Below are positions 16,829 through 25,645 of a stretch of DNA of 49,505 nt, piece after piece. A model generated the notes under the pieces. The model saw only the letters and a list, made by a program, of their open reading frames with translations. It did not search any database and was not told where the DNA came from. The stretch is from NCBI GenBank assembly GCA_038259365.1, contig JBBSOW010000014.1:1-49505 (forward strand), in the 5' to 3' direction. Position 1 is the stretch's first letter. Each line of letters starts with the position of its first letter. This stretch comes from JBBSOW01 sp038259365 (lineage in GTDB: Bacteria; Actinomycetota; Actinomycetes; Propionibacteriales; Propionibacteriaceae). The translations under genes and the position numbers were made by a program.

Positions 16829-18695
16829 ACCAGGAGCCGAAACCGCCGCCGCCGCCGCCGCCGCCGCTGAATCCCCCGCCGCCGAACCCGCGGCCGCCAC
16901 CGAACCCGGTGCCGGCGCCGCTGCTGCTCGGCGGCGGGACGGGGGCGCTGGCGCCGCTGAGGGCGCTGGACATCATCGCGTAGTTGAACATCGTCCAGTG
17001 CACGTTGCCGTAGTACCAGGACGGGGCGACGTCGGGGATGCGTCCGGCGGCCACGAGGTCCTGGCAGATCTTGGCCCACCGATCGGTCAGGTCGAAGATG
17101 ATCGCCCACGGCAGGTACCGGGAGAAGATATCCTCGCCCTCCTCGAACCTGAGCTGGTTCGCCTCGGCGGTGGCGAGGTAGGTCCGAAAGCCCTCAATCT
17201 GATCGGTCAGCGCCCGTCCCTGCGCCGAGCGCTTGCCACGCTTCATCTTGGACCGGATGACGGCCACGGTGATGATGATCGGGATGATCGGGAGAAGCAG
17301 CAGACCGATGATGGCAGCGTTGCCCGAGCCGAAGAGGAACACCGCCGCGACGAAGGGCAGGATGCCGAGCTTGGCCATCAGCCCACCGGTGGAGGTCCGC
17401 AGGAACAGCCCGTTGCGTTCCACCTCCGCGCGAACGTCGCGCGCCAGGTTGGTGTGCGCCGTCGCGAGTTCCCCTCGCCCGGTGAGCCGGGCCGTGGCTC
17501 CGGGTGGTTGGCCCTCGAAGATGTCGGTGAGCAGGGTGACCTCGTGTTTCGCGGTGGCCCTGCTGGGATCGAGCAGGGTGGCGCTGACGTCGTTCGGGCT
17601 GGGCGCCTCGATCCGCAGCACCCCGCGGGCGGCGAGATCCACGATCGTGGCGGTCGTCTCGACCGTGTCGATCTGGCCGTCGATGAGGAAGCCGGCCGCG
17701 GCGACACTGATCTTGGGCGGCGAGAAGGCCACCGGGATCGTGATATCGGGGTCGCTCACCCCCACCGGGGCCGAATCCTGGCTGCCGCTCAGCGGCACCG
17801 TGCCCGGCGGCAGGCCGATGTAGCGCTCGTCGCGCCCGTTCTTGTTCCACCACCGTCGGCCGAACAGCGGGGCGGCGATCGCGCTGAGCACGGTCACCCC
17901 GCCGAGCGCCGCGATCCCGGTCTTCTCGGATCCGCTGAGCCGGTCGCCCCGCTCCACCAGGGTGGGCGTGTTGTCGGCGACGGCCCCGGCGGCGATCCCG
18001 GCCACGACCGTGAGTCCCTCGCCCGGGGCCAGCCGGTTGGCGGTGAAGGTGGCCACGCCGCCGATCACCTTGGAGCTGGCGCACTCGTCCTTGGACTGGA
18101 CCGCGCCGACGTAGCAGGCGGCCTGGGTGACGCCCCCGGGCACCGAAACGGTGACACTGGTCTGCTCGATGGGCGGGCTGGACTCGAAGTTGCCGGTGAC
18201 GTCCCAAAAGAGCTGGTCAACGTTCTTCGGTGAGCGAATAGCCCCGACGACGTCGTAGGTGATGACGTAGGTGGCGGTGTCGGCCCGGATGGTGCGGTTC
18301 GGGTCACCGATGCGCAGGCGCATGTTCTCCCCGCGGCCACCGTTGTTGGTCGCGGTCGAGGTGTCGGTCTGGGTCGAGACCCCCCGATCCGGGGAGGTGA
18401 CGTCGATGTTCTTGTACTCGTATACCGCGTCCTGCTCGTCGTTCCATTGCTCTCGGGTCACGAATTGCCGATCGATGCCGTGGCGGCCCGATTGGTCGCC
18501 GAACCGCCAGACGATGGTCTCGGTGACGCTGGTCGTCCCGCTGGGGTTGACGATGTACTCCGCGGAGAACGAGTCGATCTGATCCTCCACCGCGGCGTGG
18601 GCGGGAAGGGGCGCGAGGACGGCGGCCGAGAGGGCCAGCCCGAGCAGGATCGCGAGTCGAACGAGGAACTTCTTGGCCGACGCATACGCACTCAT
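16827..18695 (-). CDS. DUF2207 domain membrane protein with Gly-rich C terminus
   Basis: A 622-residue protein. An N-terminal signal sequence ends at a likely cleavage site after 'PAHA' (about residue 34). The extracytoplasmic DUF2207 domain follows ('VNPSGTTSVTETIVWRFG', 'HGIDRQF'). A transmembrane helix lies near 260-280, a cytoplasmic domain follows, paired helices lie near 450-485, and another domain has 'RYLPWAIIFDLTDRWAKIC'. The tail is nearly pure Gly ending 'GGFGSW', as in many DUF2207 proteins. Function unknown. It starts just after the smpB stop and is probably co-transcribed with it. Confidence 0.9.
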   Translation of the reverse strand: MSAYASAKKFLVRLAILLGLALSAAVLAPLPAHAAVEDQIDSFSAEYIVNPSGTTSVTETIVWRFGDQSGRHGIDRQFVTREQWNDEQDAVYEYKNIDVTSPDRGVSTQTDTSTATNNGGRGENMRLRIGDPNRTIRADTATYVITYDVVGAIRSPKNVDQLFWDVTGNFESSPPIEQTSVTVSVPGGVTQAACYVGAVQSKDECASSKVIGGVATFTANRLAPGEGLTVVAGIAAGAVADNTPTLVERGDRLSGSEKTGIAALGGVTVLSAIAAPLFGRRWWNKNGRDERYIGLPPGTVPLSGSQDSAPVGVSDPDITIPVAFSPPKISVAAAGFLIDGQIDTVETTATIVDLAARGVLRIEAPSPNDVSATLLDPSRATAKHEVTLLTDIFEGQPPGATARLTGRGELATAHTNLARDVRAEVERNGLFLRTSTGGLMAKLGILPFVAAVFLFGSGNAAIIGLLLLPIIPIIITVAVIRSKMKRGKRSAQGRALTDQIEGFRTYLATAEANQLRFEEGEDIFSRYLPWAIIFDLTDRWAKICQDLVAAGRIPDVAPSWYYGNVHWTMFNYAMMSSALSGASAPVPPPSSSGAGTGFGGGRGFGGGGFSGGGGGGGGFGSW

Positions 18696-18699
18696 AACT

Positions 18700-19176
18700 C
18701 TATCGTTCTCCCCTGTTGCGTGCCGCCAGTGCCCGCTGCGCTTCGCGCTGGGCGTCCCTGGCCGCGATGGTTTGCCGCTTGTCGTACTCCCGCTTGCCGG
18801 TGGCGACGGCGATCTCCACCTTGGCGTAGCCGTCGGCGAAATAGAGCGCCAGGGCCACGATGGTCGAGCCGGGATCGCCGGTCTGGCGGGAAAGCTTGTC
18901 GATCTCGCGCCGATTCAACAGCAGCTTGCGGGTACGCCGAGCGGCGTGGTTGGTCCAGGTGCCGTGGCTGTACTCGGGGATGTGCGCCGAGCGCAGCCAC
19001 ACCTCCCCGTCGTCGACGGTGGCGAAGGCGTCGGTCAGGTTGGCTCGGCCGGCACGTAGCGACTTCACCTCGGTGCCGGTCAACACCAAGCCAGCCTCAT
19101 AGGTGTCTCCGATGTTGTAGTCGTGGCGCGCCTTCTTGTTTTGAGCCACCAGCTTTCGGCCCTTGTCCTTGCTCAT
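18700..19176 (-). CDS. smpB: SsrA-binding protein SmpB
   Basis: A 158-residue protein matching SmpB throughout: 'VAQNKKARHDYNIGDTYEAG', 'LTGTEVKSLRAGRANLTDAF', 'EVWLRSAHIPEYSHG' and a basic C-terminal tail ('KREYDKRQTIAARDAQRE') that enters the ribosomal mRNA channel. It delivers tmRNA to stalled ribosomes. ATG 19176 has GGAGGAG four bases upstream. It lies 3.2 kb from ssrA on the same strand, separated by the FKBP and membrane-protein genes. Confidence 0.98.
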   Translation of the reverse strand: MSKDKGRKLVAQNKKARHDYNIGDTYEAGLVLTGTEVKSLRAGRANLTDAFATVDDGEVWLRSAHIPEYSHGTWTNHAARRTRKLLLNRREIDKLSRQTGDPGSTIVALALYFADGYAKVEIAVATGKREYDKRQTIAARDAQREAQRALAARNRGER

Positions 19177-19267
19177 GCTTCTCCTCCGCGGGGCTCTGCT
19201 TGGTCCCTATCCTTCCAGGTCGCCCAAACACGACCAAGAGTTAGTCGCCTTCCCCGAACGAACAGCA

Positions 19268-19297
19268 CCCGAGGCCACCGCAAGGGTGCCGCTCGGG
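19268..19297 (-). terminator. Possible terminator after the M23 peptidase gene
   Basis: CCCGAG (19268-19273) pairs with CTCGGG (19292-19297), with an inner imperfect GGCCACC/GGTGCC stem and a GCAA-like loop. It lies in the 159-bp gap between the M23 peptidase stop and the smpB start. No U-run follows, so termination is uncertain. Confidence 0.4.
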
Positions 19298-19335
19298 CGC
19301 AATACCTCGGGGCCTCATCGAGGTTGAGGGTTAGC

Positions 19336-20859
19336 TCAGAACAGGCTCGTCGGGTTCACCAGGGTGCCGTTCTTCCACGTCATAAAGTGCAGGTGACACC
19401 CCGTGGAGTACCCGGTGGTGCCGGCGTAGCCGATGACCTCACCCTTGGACACCCGCGCACCCACGCCCACGGTGTAGCGAATGGCGTGGTTGTAACCAGT
19501 GGTCAGGTAGTTGCCGCCGACCTTGCCGTGATCGATGAGCAACCGGTTGCCGTAACCCGCGTTGAAGTAGCGCTCGGTCACGACACCGCTGGCGGCGGCC
19601 CGGATGGGGGTACCACAGCTCGCGGCGAAGTCGGTGCCGTCGTGCAGCTTCCAATACTTCAATACCGGATGCAAGCGCATCCCGAACTTGGAGGTGATGT
19701 AGGAACTGACCGGATAGCTCAGGCCCTGCGAGGGAGTCGATCGCTTGGTCGCCACCCGGGCGGCCGCACGGTAGCTCTTCTTCGACGCTTTGACGGCCCT
19801 AGCCGACTTGCGCACCGACTTGGCGCTGCTCTGGGCCTTCGCGCTCGTCTTGGCGCTGGTCTTGGCCCTCGCGCTCTTGCGGAGCGCGGCTGCGGCCCGC
19901 GACGCCGAAGCCTTCTTCGCCGCGGCGCGGGCCCGAGCGGCGGTTTCGCGAGCCCGGCGCTCGGCGGCCGCCTCGGCCCTGGCCTTGGCCTCGGCCTTGG
20001 CGATCCGAGCAGCAATCCGCTCCTCCACCGAGCCGCGCTCGGCGGTGAGCTGGGAGTACTGCTCCTTATCGGCCGCCACCTCGGCGCTGGCGGTGTCGCT
20101 AGCGCTAGCGTTCTTGAGCACGAGGGCCGCGAGGGCGGACGCCTGATTGCTCGCGGCCGTCTTGAGTGACTGCTTGCGAACGAGATTATCGGCCGCGGCC
20201 TGGCGATCGGCCGCGACGGTCCTTTCGATCTTGGTCTGCTTGGCCTTGGCCGCCCGCAGCTTCCTCTGCAGTTCCTTGAGCCGCGCCATCTGGGCGGCCG
20301 AGGTGTCGAACATCGTGGTCGACCACTGCATCCGAGTCTGCACGTCTGCTTGAGATTCACTGGTCAACACGATGGAGACCCCGGCCAGGTTGGTCTGCTG
20401 CTGATACTGCTGACGCACCACCTCACCGATCAGCGCCTTCTCGGCGTCGAGGTCCTTCTGCCCCTTGGCCACCGCAACCTTCGCGGCCTTGAGTTTCTTT
20501 CGCTCGGCGGCCAGCTTCACCTTCATCTGCCGGTCGTAGGCCTTGGCCTCCGCCAGCTCCTCGCGGGTCTTTTCCAACGCCGCCTTGGCGCTCGACAAGG
20601 CTGCCTGGCTCTCTTCCAAAGCGGCGGCCGCGGCGCTCAGCTTGCCGCCGGATTCGCTCAGGTCCCGCTTAGTCTGCTCGATCTTGCGGTTGACCCAATC
20701 GCGTCTGTCGGTGAGGCCGTCGGCGTGGGCGGTTTGGGCGAGGAGGTTGGTTCCTAGAATGCACACCAGTAACACCGCGGCGATGGTCCGCAGACGCGAA
20801 ACGAATCCAGCGCCGGTCGTCGGGACACCGGGGGGGGTGTGAGGTAGTTCCCGTGGCAC
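19336..20859 (-). CDS. Secreted M23 (LytM) peptidase with coiled coil
   Basis: A protein of about 507 residues. A signal peptide ('RTIAAVLLVCILGTNLLAQTAHA') leads into a coiled coil of roughly 200 residues with a 'VVRQQYQQQTN' break. A basic Ala/Lys/Ser-rich linker follows, then a C-terminal LytM domain with metal ligands in 'LHDGTDF' and 'GCHLHF'. The fold resembles EnvC-type division hydrolases or activators, and the gene follows ftsX directly, so control by FtsEX is likely. Start is uncertain: GTG 20859 follows GGGGA by eight bases, while TTG 20895 would add 12 residues. Confidence 0.88.
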   Translation of the reverse strand: MPRELPHTPPGVPTTGAGFVSRLRTIAAVLLVCILGTNLLAQTAHADGLTDRRDWVNRKIEQTKRDLSESGGKLSAAAAALEESQAALSSAKAALEKTREELAEAKAYDRQMKVKLAAERKKLKAAKVAVAKGQKDLDAEKALIGEVVRQQYQQQTNLAGVSIVLTSESQADVQTRMQWSTTMFDTSAAQMARLKELQRKLRAAKAKQTKIERTVAADRQAAADNLVRKQSLKTAASNQASALAALVLKNASASDTASAEVAADKEQYSQLTAERGSVEERIAARIAKAEAKARAEAAAERRARETAARARAAAKKASASRAAAALRKSARAKTSAKTSAKAQSSAKSVRKSARAVKASKKSYRAAARVATKRSTPSQGLSYPVSSYITSKFGMRLHPVLKYWKLHDGTDFAASCGTPIRAAASGVVTERYFNAGYGNRLLIDHGKVGGNYLTTGYNHAIRYTVGVGARVSKGEVIGYAGTTGYSTGCHLHFMTWKNGTLVNPTSLF

Positions 20860-20910
20860 AGCTAGTTCCCCAATCCTGGGATGGGGCGGCACCAAATGAG
20901 CGTTCGGGTA

Positions 20911-21819
20911 TCAAACGTTCAGGTACCGCCTAGTGGCGATCAGCGTGGGAATTATTGACAGCACCACGGCTACCATCGCAACCCCTCCCATGGCCCACAC
21001 GGTGTGGGACCAACCAATCCAGGGTAAAGCCTGGATCGAGAGTTCAGCTTTACCGATGATGAGGAAGTAAACCGCTGAGGCCAGTGTGGCGCAAGCTAAC
21101 GCGCCACCCACGATGCCGGCGATGAGGGCCTCGAAGAGGAACGGCAACATGATGTAGAGGTTGCTGGCGCCGACCAATCGCATGATGCCGATCTCGCGTC
21201 GGCGGGCGAAGGCGGCCATCCGGATCGTGTTGGTGATCTGCAGGCCGGCGGCCAGCAACAGCAACCCGCTCGTCACCCACGCGGCGTTGCGGATGAGGTT
21301 CAACATGCGGATCAGCGGGTCCAGGTACTGCCGCATGTCCTGGACAGCCTGCACGCCAGCAAGCCCCGAGACGGCACTCACGACGCCCTGGTACTCCTCG
21401 GGGTTCTTCAGCTTGACGCGGAAGGACTCCTGCATCTGCTCGACGGTCAGCGAATCCTGGATGGGAGAGCCCTCGAAGGCCTCGTTGAACTCGGCGTAGG
21501 CCTGTTCCTTGGTCTCGAAGTAGACCGAGGCCACCTCCGGGTTGGTCTCCAGCGTCTCTTTGACCGATTCTCGCTGGTCGCTGGTCACCTCGGCGTCGGG
21601 GTCGCAGTTGTCCCCCCGGGTGTCCGGGGTGCACATGAAGACCGAGATCTCGATCTTGTCGTACCAGTTGCCCTTCACCAGATCGACCTGCTGGCCGGCC
21701 AGCAAGCCGCCGCCGAACAGCGACAACGAAACCCACATGGTGACGATCACCGCGAGGTTCATCGAGAGGTTGCGGCGGAGCCCACCCCAGGTCTCGGACA
21801 GGATGTGACGAAATCTCAT
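20911..21819 (-). CDS. ftsX: Cell division membrane protein FtsX
   Basis: A 302-residue FtsX: cytoplasmic N terminus ('RHILSETWGGLRRNLSM'), first helix about 22-42, an extracellular domain with two cysteines ('FMCTPDTRGDNCDPD') that could form a disulfide, then three helices from about 180 on. 'AFARRREIGIMRLVGAS' is the FtsX signature that contacts FtsE. The ATG overlaps the ftsE TGA. FtsEX activates peptidoglycan hydrolases at the division site; the coiled-coil M23 gene downstream is the probable target. Confidence 0.97.
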   Translation of the reverse strand: MRFRHILSETWGGLRRNLSMNLAVIVTMWVSLSLFGGGLLAGQQVDLVKGNWYDKIEISVFMCTPDTRGDNCDPDAEVTSDQRESVKETLETNPEVASVYFETKEQAYAEFNEAFEGSPIQDSLTVEQMQESFRVKLKNPEEYQGVVSAVSGLAGVQAVQDMRQYLDPLIRMLNLIRNAAWVTSGLLLLAAGLQITNTIRMAAFARRREIGIMRLVGASNLYIMLPFLFEALIAGIVGGALACATLASAVYFLIIGKAELSIQALPWIGWSHTVWAMGGVAMVAVVLSIIPTLIATRRYLNV

Positions 21820-22499
21820 GCGCCGTAAACCCCTCTGCTTTGGTCACGCACAATCTCCCCGTCGTCCAACTCGATCACGCGCTTGCGCATCTGATCCACG
21901 ATCGAGGCGTCGTGGGTGGCCATGACGACGGTGGTGGCGGAGCGGTTGATCCGATCCAACAGCTTCATGATGCCGACGCTGGTGGCCGGGTCCAGGTTTC
22001 CCGTGGGCTCGTCGGCGATCATGATCCGCGGCCGGTTCACGAACGCCCGGGCGATGGCGACCCGCTGCTGCTCACCTCCGGAGAGCTCTTCGGGCAGGCG
22101 GTGGCCCTTGCCGTCCAGGCCGACCAGTTCCAGGGTCTCGGGGACCAGCTTGCGGATGTCCTTGGGCGCGCGCCCGATCACCTGGAGGGCGAAGGCCACG
22201 TTCTCGCTCACCGTCTTGCCCGGCAGCAACCGGAAATCCTGGAACACCGTGCCGATCTCTCGGCGCAAGGCGGGAACCTTCCAGGAGTGCAGCTTGGTGA
22301 GATCGCGACCGGCGACGAAGATCTGACCCCGGCTGGCGCGATACTCGCGCAGGATGAGCCGCAGGAAGGTCGACTTGCCCGACCCGGAGGTTCCGACGAG
22401 GAACACGAATTCGCCCTTGTCGATCTCGACGGTGGCGTTTCTCAGGGCCGGGCGAACCTGGCCCTGGTAGGTCTTGGAGACCTCGGAAAAACGAATCAT
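21816..22499 (-). CDS. ftsE: Cell division ATP-binding protein FtsE
   Basis: A 227-residue ABC ATPase. Walker A 'GTSGSGKST' is at 36-44, the Q-loop 'VFQDFRLLPGKTV' follows, the signature 'LSGGEQQRV' is at 139-147, and Walker B 'IMIADEPTGNLD' is at 159-170. It drives FtsX. No ribosome site precedes the ATG, and the 160-bp gap to prfB holds no obvious promoter, so the origin of its transcript is unclear. The stop overlaps the ftsX start. Confidence 0.97.
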   Translation of the reverse strand: MIRFSEVSKTYQGQVRPALRNATVEIDKGEFVFLVGTSGSGKSTFLRLILREYRASRGQIFVAGRDLTKLHSWKVPALRREIGTVFQDFRLLPGKTVSENVAFALQVIGRAPKDIRKLVPETLELVGLDGKGHRLPEELSGGEQQRVAIARAFVNRPRIMIADEPTGNLDPATSVGIMKLLDRINRSATTVVMATHDASIVDQMRKRVIELDDGEIVRDQSRGVYGA

Positions 22500-22659
22500 A
22501 GGTGGGTGCGGGCCGGGGTAGACGACGGGGGAGACGCACGTCCATCAGCCAGGCTGACAAGCAAGCATCGGGGGAAGACGGCCCGCTCGGCAGTTTAGGC
22601 GCAAGCTTGCGAGTCCTCGGCATTTCTGCCCGCCCGCCGGACGCGTGTCTTGGGTGGGG

Positions 22660-23775
22660 TTAGCCTTCTTCGACGTCGTGCATCTTGCGCCAGCGCACCC
22701 CGGCGTCGAGGAAGCCGTCGATGTCGCCGTCGAAGACGGTGTCGGGGTTGTTTACCTCGAACTCCGTGCGCAGATCCTTCACCATCTGGTAGGGGTGCAG
22801 CACGTACGAGCGCATCTGGGCCCCCCAAGAGTTGCCGCCGTCGCTCTTCAACGCGTTCATCTCGGCCTCCCGCTCTTGGCGGGCGCGCTCCAACAACCTG
22901 GACTGCAACACCCGCAAGGCCGCGGCCTTGTTCTGCAGCTGGGACTTCTCGTTTTGACACGACACCACGATGCCCGTGGGCAGGTGGGTCAGCCGGACCG
23001 CCGAATCGGTGGTGTTGACGCTTTGGCCGCCCGGGCCCGAGGAGCGGAAAACGTCCACGCGAAGATCGGGTTCGGGGATCTCGACGTGGTCGGTCGCCTC
23101 CGTGACCGGCAGCACCTCGACCCCGGCGAAGGAGGTCTGGCGCCGACCCTGGTTGTCGAACGGCGAGATGCGCACGAGCCGGTGGGTGCCCTGTTCGACC
23201 GAGAGCGTGCCGTAGGCGAACGGGGCGCTGACGCTGAAGGTCGTCGACTTGATGCCGGCCTCCTCGGCGTAGGAGGTGTCGTAGACCTGGGCGGGATAGT
23301 TGTTGCGCTCGGCCCAGCGCAGGTACATCCGCTGGAGCTTCTCCGCGAAGTCGGCGGCGTCGACGCCCCCGGCCTCGGCGCGGATGGTGATCATGGCGTC
23401 GCGCTCGTCGTACTCCCCCGATAGCAGCGTGCGGACCTCGAGGCCGTCGATGGAGGCGCGTAGCTTGCGCAGCTCGGTCTCGGCCTCGGCCAAAGTGGCC
23501 GCGTCGTCTTCCTCCTCGGCCATCTCCACCAGCACCCCGAGGTCGTCCAAGCGGGACCGCAGCGCCGCAAGGCGATCCACCTCGCCCTGGAGGGCGGAGA
23601 GCCGCGAGGTGACCCGCTGTGCGTTGTCCTGGTCGTCCCACAGGTCCGGCGCCGACACCTCATCTTGCAGCTCGGCGATCTCGGCGAGCTTGGCCTCGGG
23701 GTCGAGAACGGCCTCGATCTGGCCCAGGGCGCGTTCGAGCTCGTGCAGGGAGGAGGGAAAATCAGCAGCAGACAC
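22660..23775 (-). CDS. prfB: Peptide chain release factor 2
   Basis: A 371-residue RF2. The stop-codon recognition motif SPF is at 204-206 and the catalytic GGQ is at 249-251 ('SGPGGQSVNTTDSAVRL'). The frame is continuous from the GTG: the programmed +1 frameshift site found in many bacterial prfB genes is absent, as in other actinobacteria. TAGACT lies eight bases before the GTG, and no ribosome site is present, which suggests a leaderless transcript. Extension of the frame beyond the GTG is an artefact. Confidence 0.97.
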   Translation of the reverse strand: MSAADFPSSLHELERALGQIEAVLDPEAKLAEIAELQDEVSAPDLWDDQDNAQRVTSRLSALQGEVDRLAALRSRLDDLGVLVEMAEEEDDAATLAEAETELRKLRASIDGLEVRTLLSGEYDERDAMITIRAEAGGVDAADFAEKLQRMYLRWAERNNYPAQVYDTSYAEEAGIKSTTFSVSAPFAYGTLSVEQGTHRLVRISPFDNQGRRQTSFAGVEVLPVTEATDHVEIPEPDLRVDVFRSSGPGGQSVNTTDSAVRLTHLPTGIVVSCQNEKSQLQNKAAALRVLQSRLLERARQEREAEMNALKSDGGNSWGAQMRSYVLHPYQMVKDLRTEFEVNNPDTVFDGDIDGFLDAGVRWRKMHDVEEG

Positions 23776-23783
23776 GTCAACCG

Positions 23784-23789
23784 AGTCTA
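23784..23789 (-). promoter_or_regulatory. Candidate -10 box for leaderless prfB
   Basis: TAGACT on the minus strand is followed by eight bases and the prfB GTG at 23775. The short spacing would put the transcription start at or one base before the codon. Confidence 0.4.
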
Positions 23790-23876
23790 GTACCTTGGGG
23801 CTGTCCGCCTTCGAGTCGCTAGTCGCACCGGTAGCCGGGCCGCTATCGAGGAGGGGCTTTGGCTCAGCCCCGCGGC

Positions 23877-25346
23877 CTAACCGCTGCCGTCCTGCTCGGC
23901 CTCCTCCGCTGTCAGCGGCAGGGCGATGCTCTCCAGATCGGCTCCCTCCGCCTTGACCCCGAAGAATATTTCGACGACCCCACCCATGGCCATGACCGCC
24001 GCCCCGATGAAGAACGCGAGGGACACCGTCTTCGCGTCGCCGGATTCGATCAGGCCTCCGAACAGCAGCGGCCCACTGATCCCGCCCACGGCGGTACCGA
24101 CCGCGTAGAAGAAGGCAATCGCCAACGCGCGGGTCTCCATGGGGAAGATCTCGCTCACGGTGAGGTAGGCCGCGCTCGCTCCCGCCGAGGCGACGAAGAA
24201 GCACGCCATCAGCACCGCCATGAACAGAAACAGGTTGTTGGATCCGGACAGCATGATGACCGCCAACGCAACGGCGATCAAGGCGGAGCCGATATAGGTG
24301 CCCGAGATCATGGGCTTGCGGCCAACAGAATCGAACAGGTGGCCCAGCAATACGGGCCCGGCAAAGTTCGAGATAGCCCACAGCGCCACGAAATAGGGAA
24401 CCGCCCCGGATGACACCTCGTAGAACCCGGTCAACAGCGTGCCGAGGTTGAAGGTGACCCCGTTGTAGAGGAACGCCTGGCCGATGAACAGCGCCAAGCC
24501 CAGGATGGCTCGCTTGGGGTAGAGCTTGAACGCCACCCCCGCGATCTCCCGGAACGGGATGGCCTTTCGCTGCCGAACGGTCAAGGAACCTTCCGCCTCG
24601 GGCAGCTTCTCCCCGGTCTGGTCTTCGACCGACTCCTCGATGCCGCCGACGATCCGTTCGGCCTCGTCCTCCTGACCGTGGATGAACAACCACCGGGGGC
24701 TTTCCGGCACGTGTCGGCGCACGATCAGGACCAGAATGCCCAGGAGGGCACCGATCCCGAAGGCCAGCCGCCAGCCGAAGTCCATCGCGAAGTAGTCGGT
24801 GTTGAGCAACAGGACGGCGCCGAGGCTGCCGAAGGCGGCCCCGAGCCAGTAGGAGCCGTTGATGATGAGGTCCACCCGGCCGCGCACCCGGGCCGGGATG
24901 AGCTCATCGACCGCCGAGTTGATGGCGGCATACTCCCCGCCGATCCCAGACCCGGTGAAGAATCGGGCCACGTAAAAGAACCAGGGGCTGAAGGAGAACG
25001 CCGTCGCCACGGTGGCGATGAGGTAAACTAAGAGGGTAATCATGAACAATTTCTTGCGGCCGAAGCGATCCGTGAGTTGGCCGAAGAACAGCGCCCCTAT
25101 GCAGGCGCCCACGATGTAGATCGCCCCGGCCAGGCCGATCTGGGCGGCGTCGAGCTCGATGCCGCTCCCCTTCTCGGTCAGCCGAGCGGCGACGTTGCCC
25201 ACCATGGTGACCTCGAGGCCGTCCAGCACCCAGACCCCACCCAGACCGATGACCACCCGCCAGTGGAACTTCGACCATGGCAATCGGTCGAGGCGCGAGG
25301 GCACCTGGGTCGTGATCGTGCCCGTCTGTGGATCTCCTGCACCCAT
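23877..25346 (-). CDS. MFS transporter, sugar porter/metabolite:H+ symporter type
   Basis: A 489-residue major facilitator with 12 predicted helices. 'GQLTDRFGRKKLF' after helix 2 and 'GHLFDSVGRKPM' after helix 8 are the two MFS loop motifs, and 'PESPRWLFIHG' follows helix 6, as in sugar porters and SV2-like transporters. The substrate cannot be told. ATG 25346 is preceded by AAGGAAC. It is 26 bases downstream of a small Cys/His protein gene and likely shares its transcript. The long central loop carries an acidic stretch ('EESVEDQTGEKLPEAE'). Confidence 0.9.
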   Translation of the reverse strand: MGAGDPQTGTITTQVPSRLDRLPWSKFHWRVVIGLGGVWVLDGLEVTMVGNVAARLTEKGSGIELDAAQIGLAGAIYIVGACIGALFFGQLTDRFGRKKLFMITLLVYLIATVATAFSFSPWFFYVARFFTGSGIGGEYAAINSAVDELIPARVRGRVDLIINGSYWLGAAFGSLGAVLLLNTDYFAMDFGWRLAFGIGALLGILVLIVRRHVPESPRWLFIHGQEDEAERIVGGIEESVEDQTGEKLPEAEGSLTVRQRKAIPFREIAGVAFKLYPKRAILGLALFIGQAFLYNGVTFNLGTLLTGFYEVSSGAVPYFVALWAISNFAGPVLLGHLFDSVGRKPMISGTYIGSALIAVALAVIMLSGSNNLFLFMAVLMACFFVASAGASAAYLTVSEIFPMETRALAIAFFYAVGTAVGGISGPLLFGGLIESGDAKTVSLAFFIGAAVMAMGGVVEIFFGVKAEGADLESIALPLTAEEAEQDGSG

Positions 25347-25372
25347 AATATTGTTCCTTCGCGTCGTTCGGG

Positions 25373-25645
25373 CTACCGGTGCCGAAACCGCCGCCACAAG
25401 CGCAGCGGGAACAGTCCGATCAGCGGTGCCCTCTTGCCCAGGTCCTCGTTGTCCCTCTTGTTGAAAACTTTGGCATACCGCGCCGCGGCAGCCGCGCTGG
25501 GGTAGGCCTTGGATCCACCGGCGTCGCAGCCGCGTCGACACTCCCAGCGCATGATGGTGCCCTCCGCGTGGAAGTCGTAGTCGTGGCCGAACACCGCACA
25601 CTTCGCCCCGGAGGGGCTTTTGCTTCCTGGCGTGGATTCCTGCAT
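25373..25645 (-). CDS. Small Cys/His-rich conserved protein
   Basis: A 90-residue protein. An N-terminal part has Cys16, His21, His26, then 'WECRRGCDAGGSKAYPSAA' and a basic C terminus ('LWRRFRHR'). The Cys/His spacing suggests a small zinc-binding unit, and the pattern is familiar from short actinobacterial proteins of unknown role. ATG 25645 has GGAGG seven bases upstream. It precedes the MFS gene and is probably translated from the same mRNA. No function is proposed. Confidence 0.75.
   Translation of the reverse strand: MQESTPGSKSPSGAKCAVFGHDYDFHAEGTIMRWECRRGCDAGGSKAYPSAAAAARYAKVFNKRDNEDLGKRAPLIGLFPLRLWRRFRHR

Noticed and set aside
22660..23775. Programmed +1 frameshift in prfB
   Set aside because: No in-frame TGA or CTTTGAC-like slip site occurs near codon 25; the frame is continuous.
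22660..24693. A 677-residue frame extending prfB upstream into the MFS gene
   Set aside because: RF2 homology begins at GTG 23775; the extension is a frame-shifted reading of the MFS transporter.
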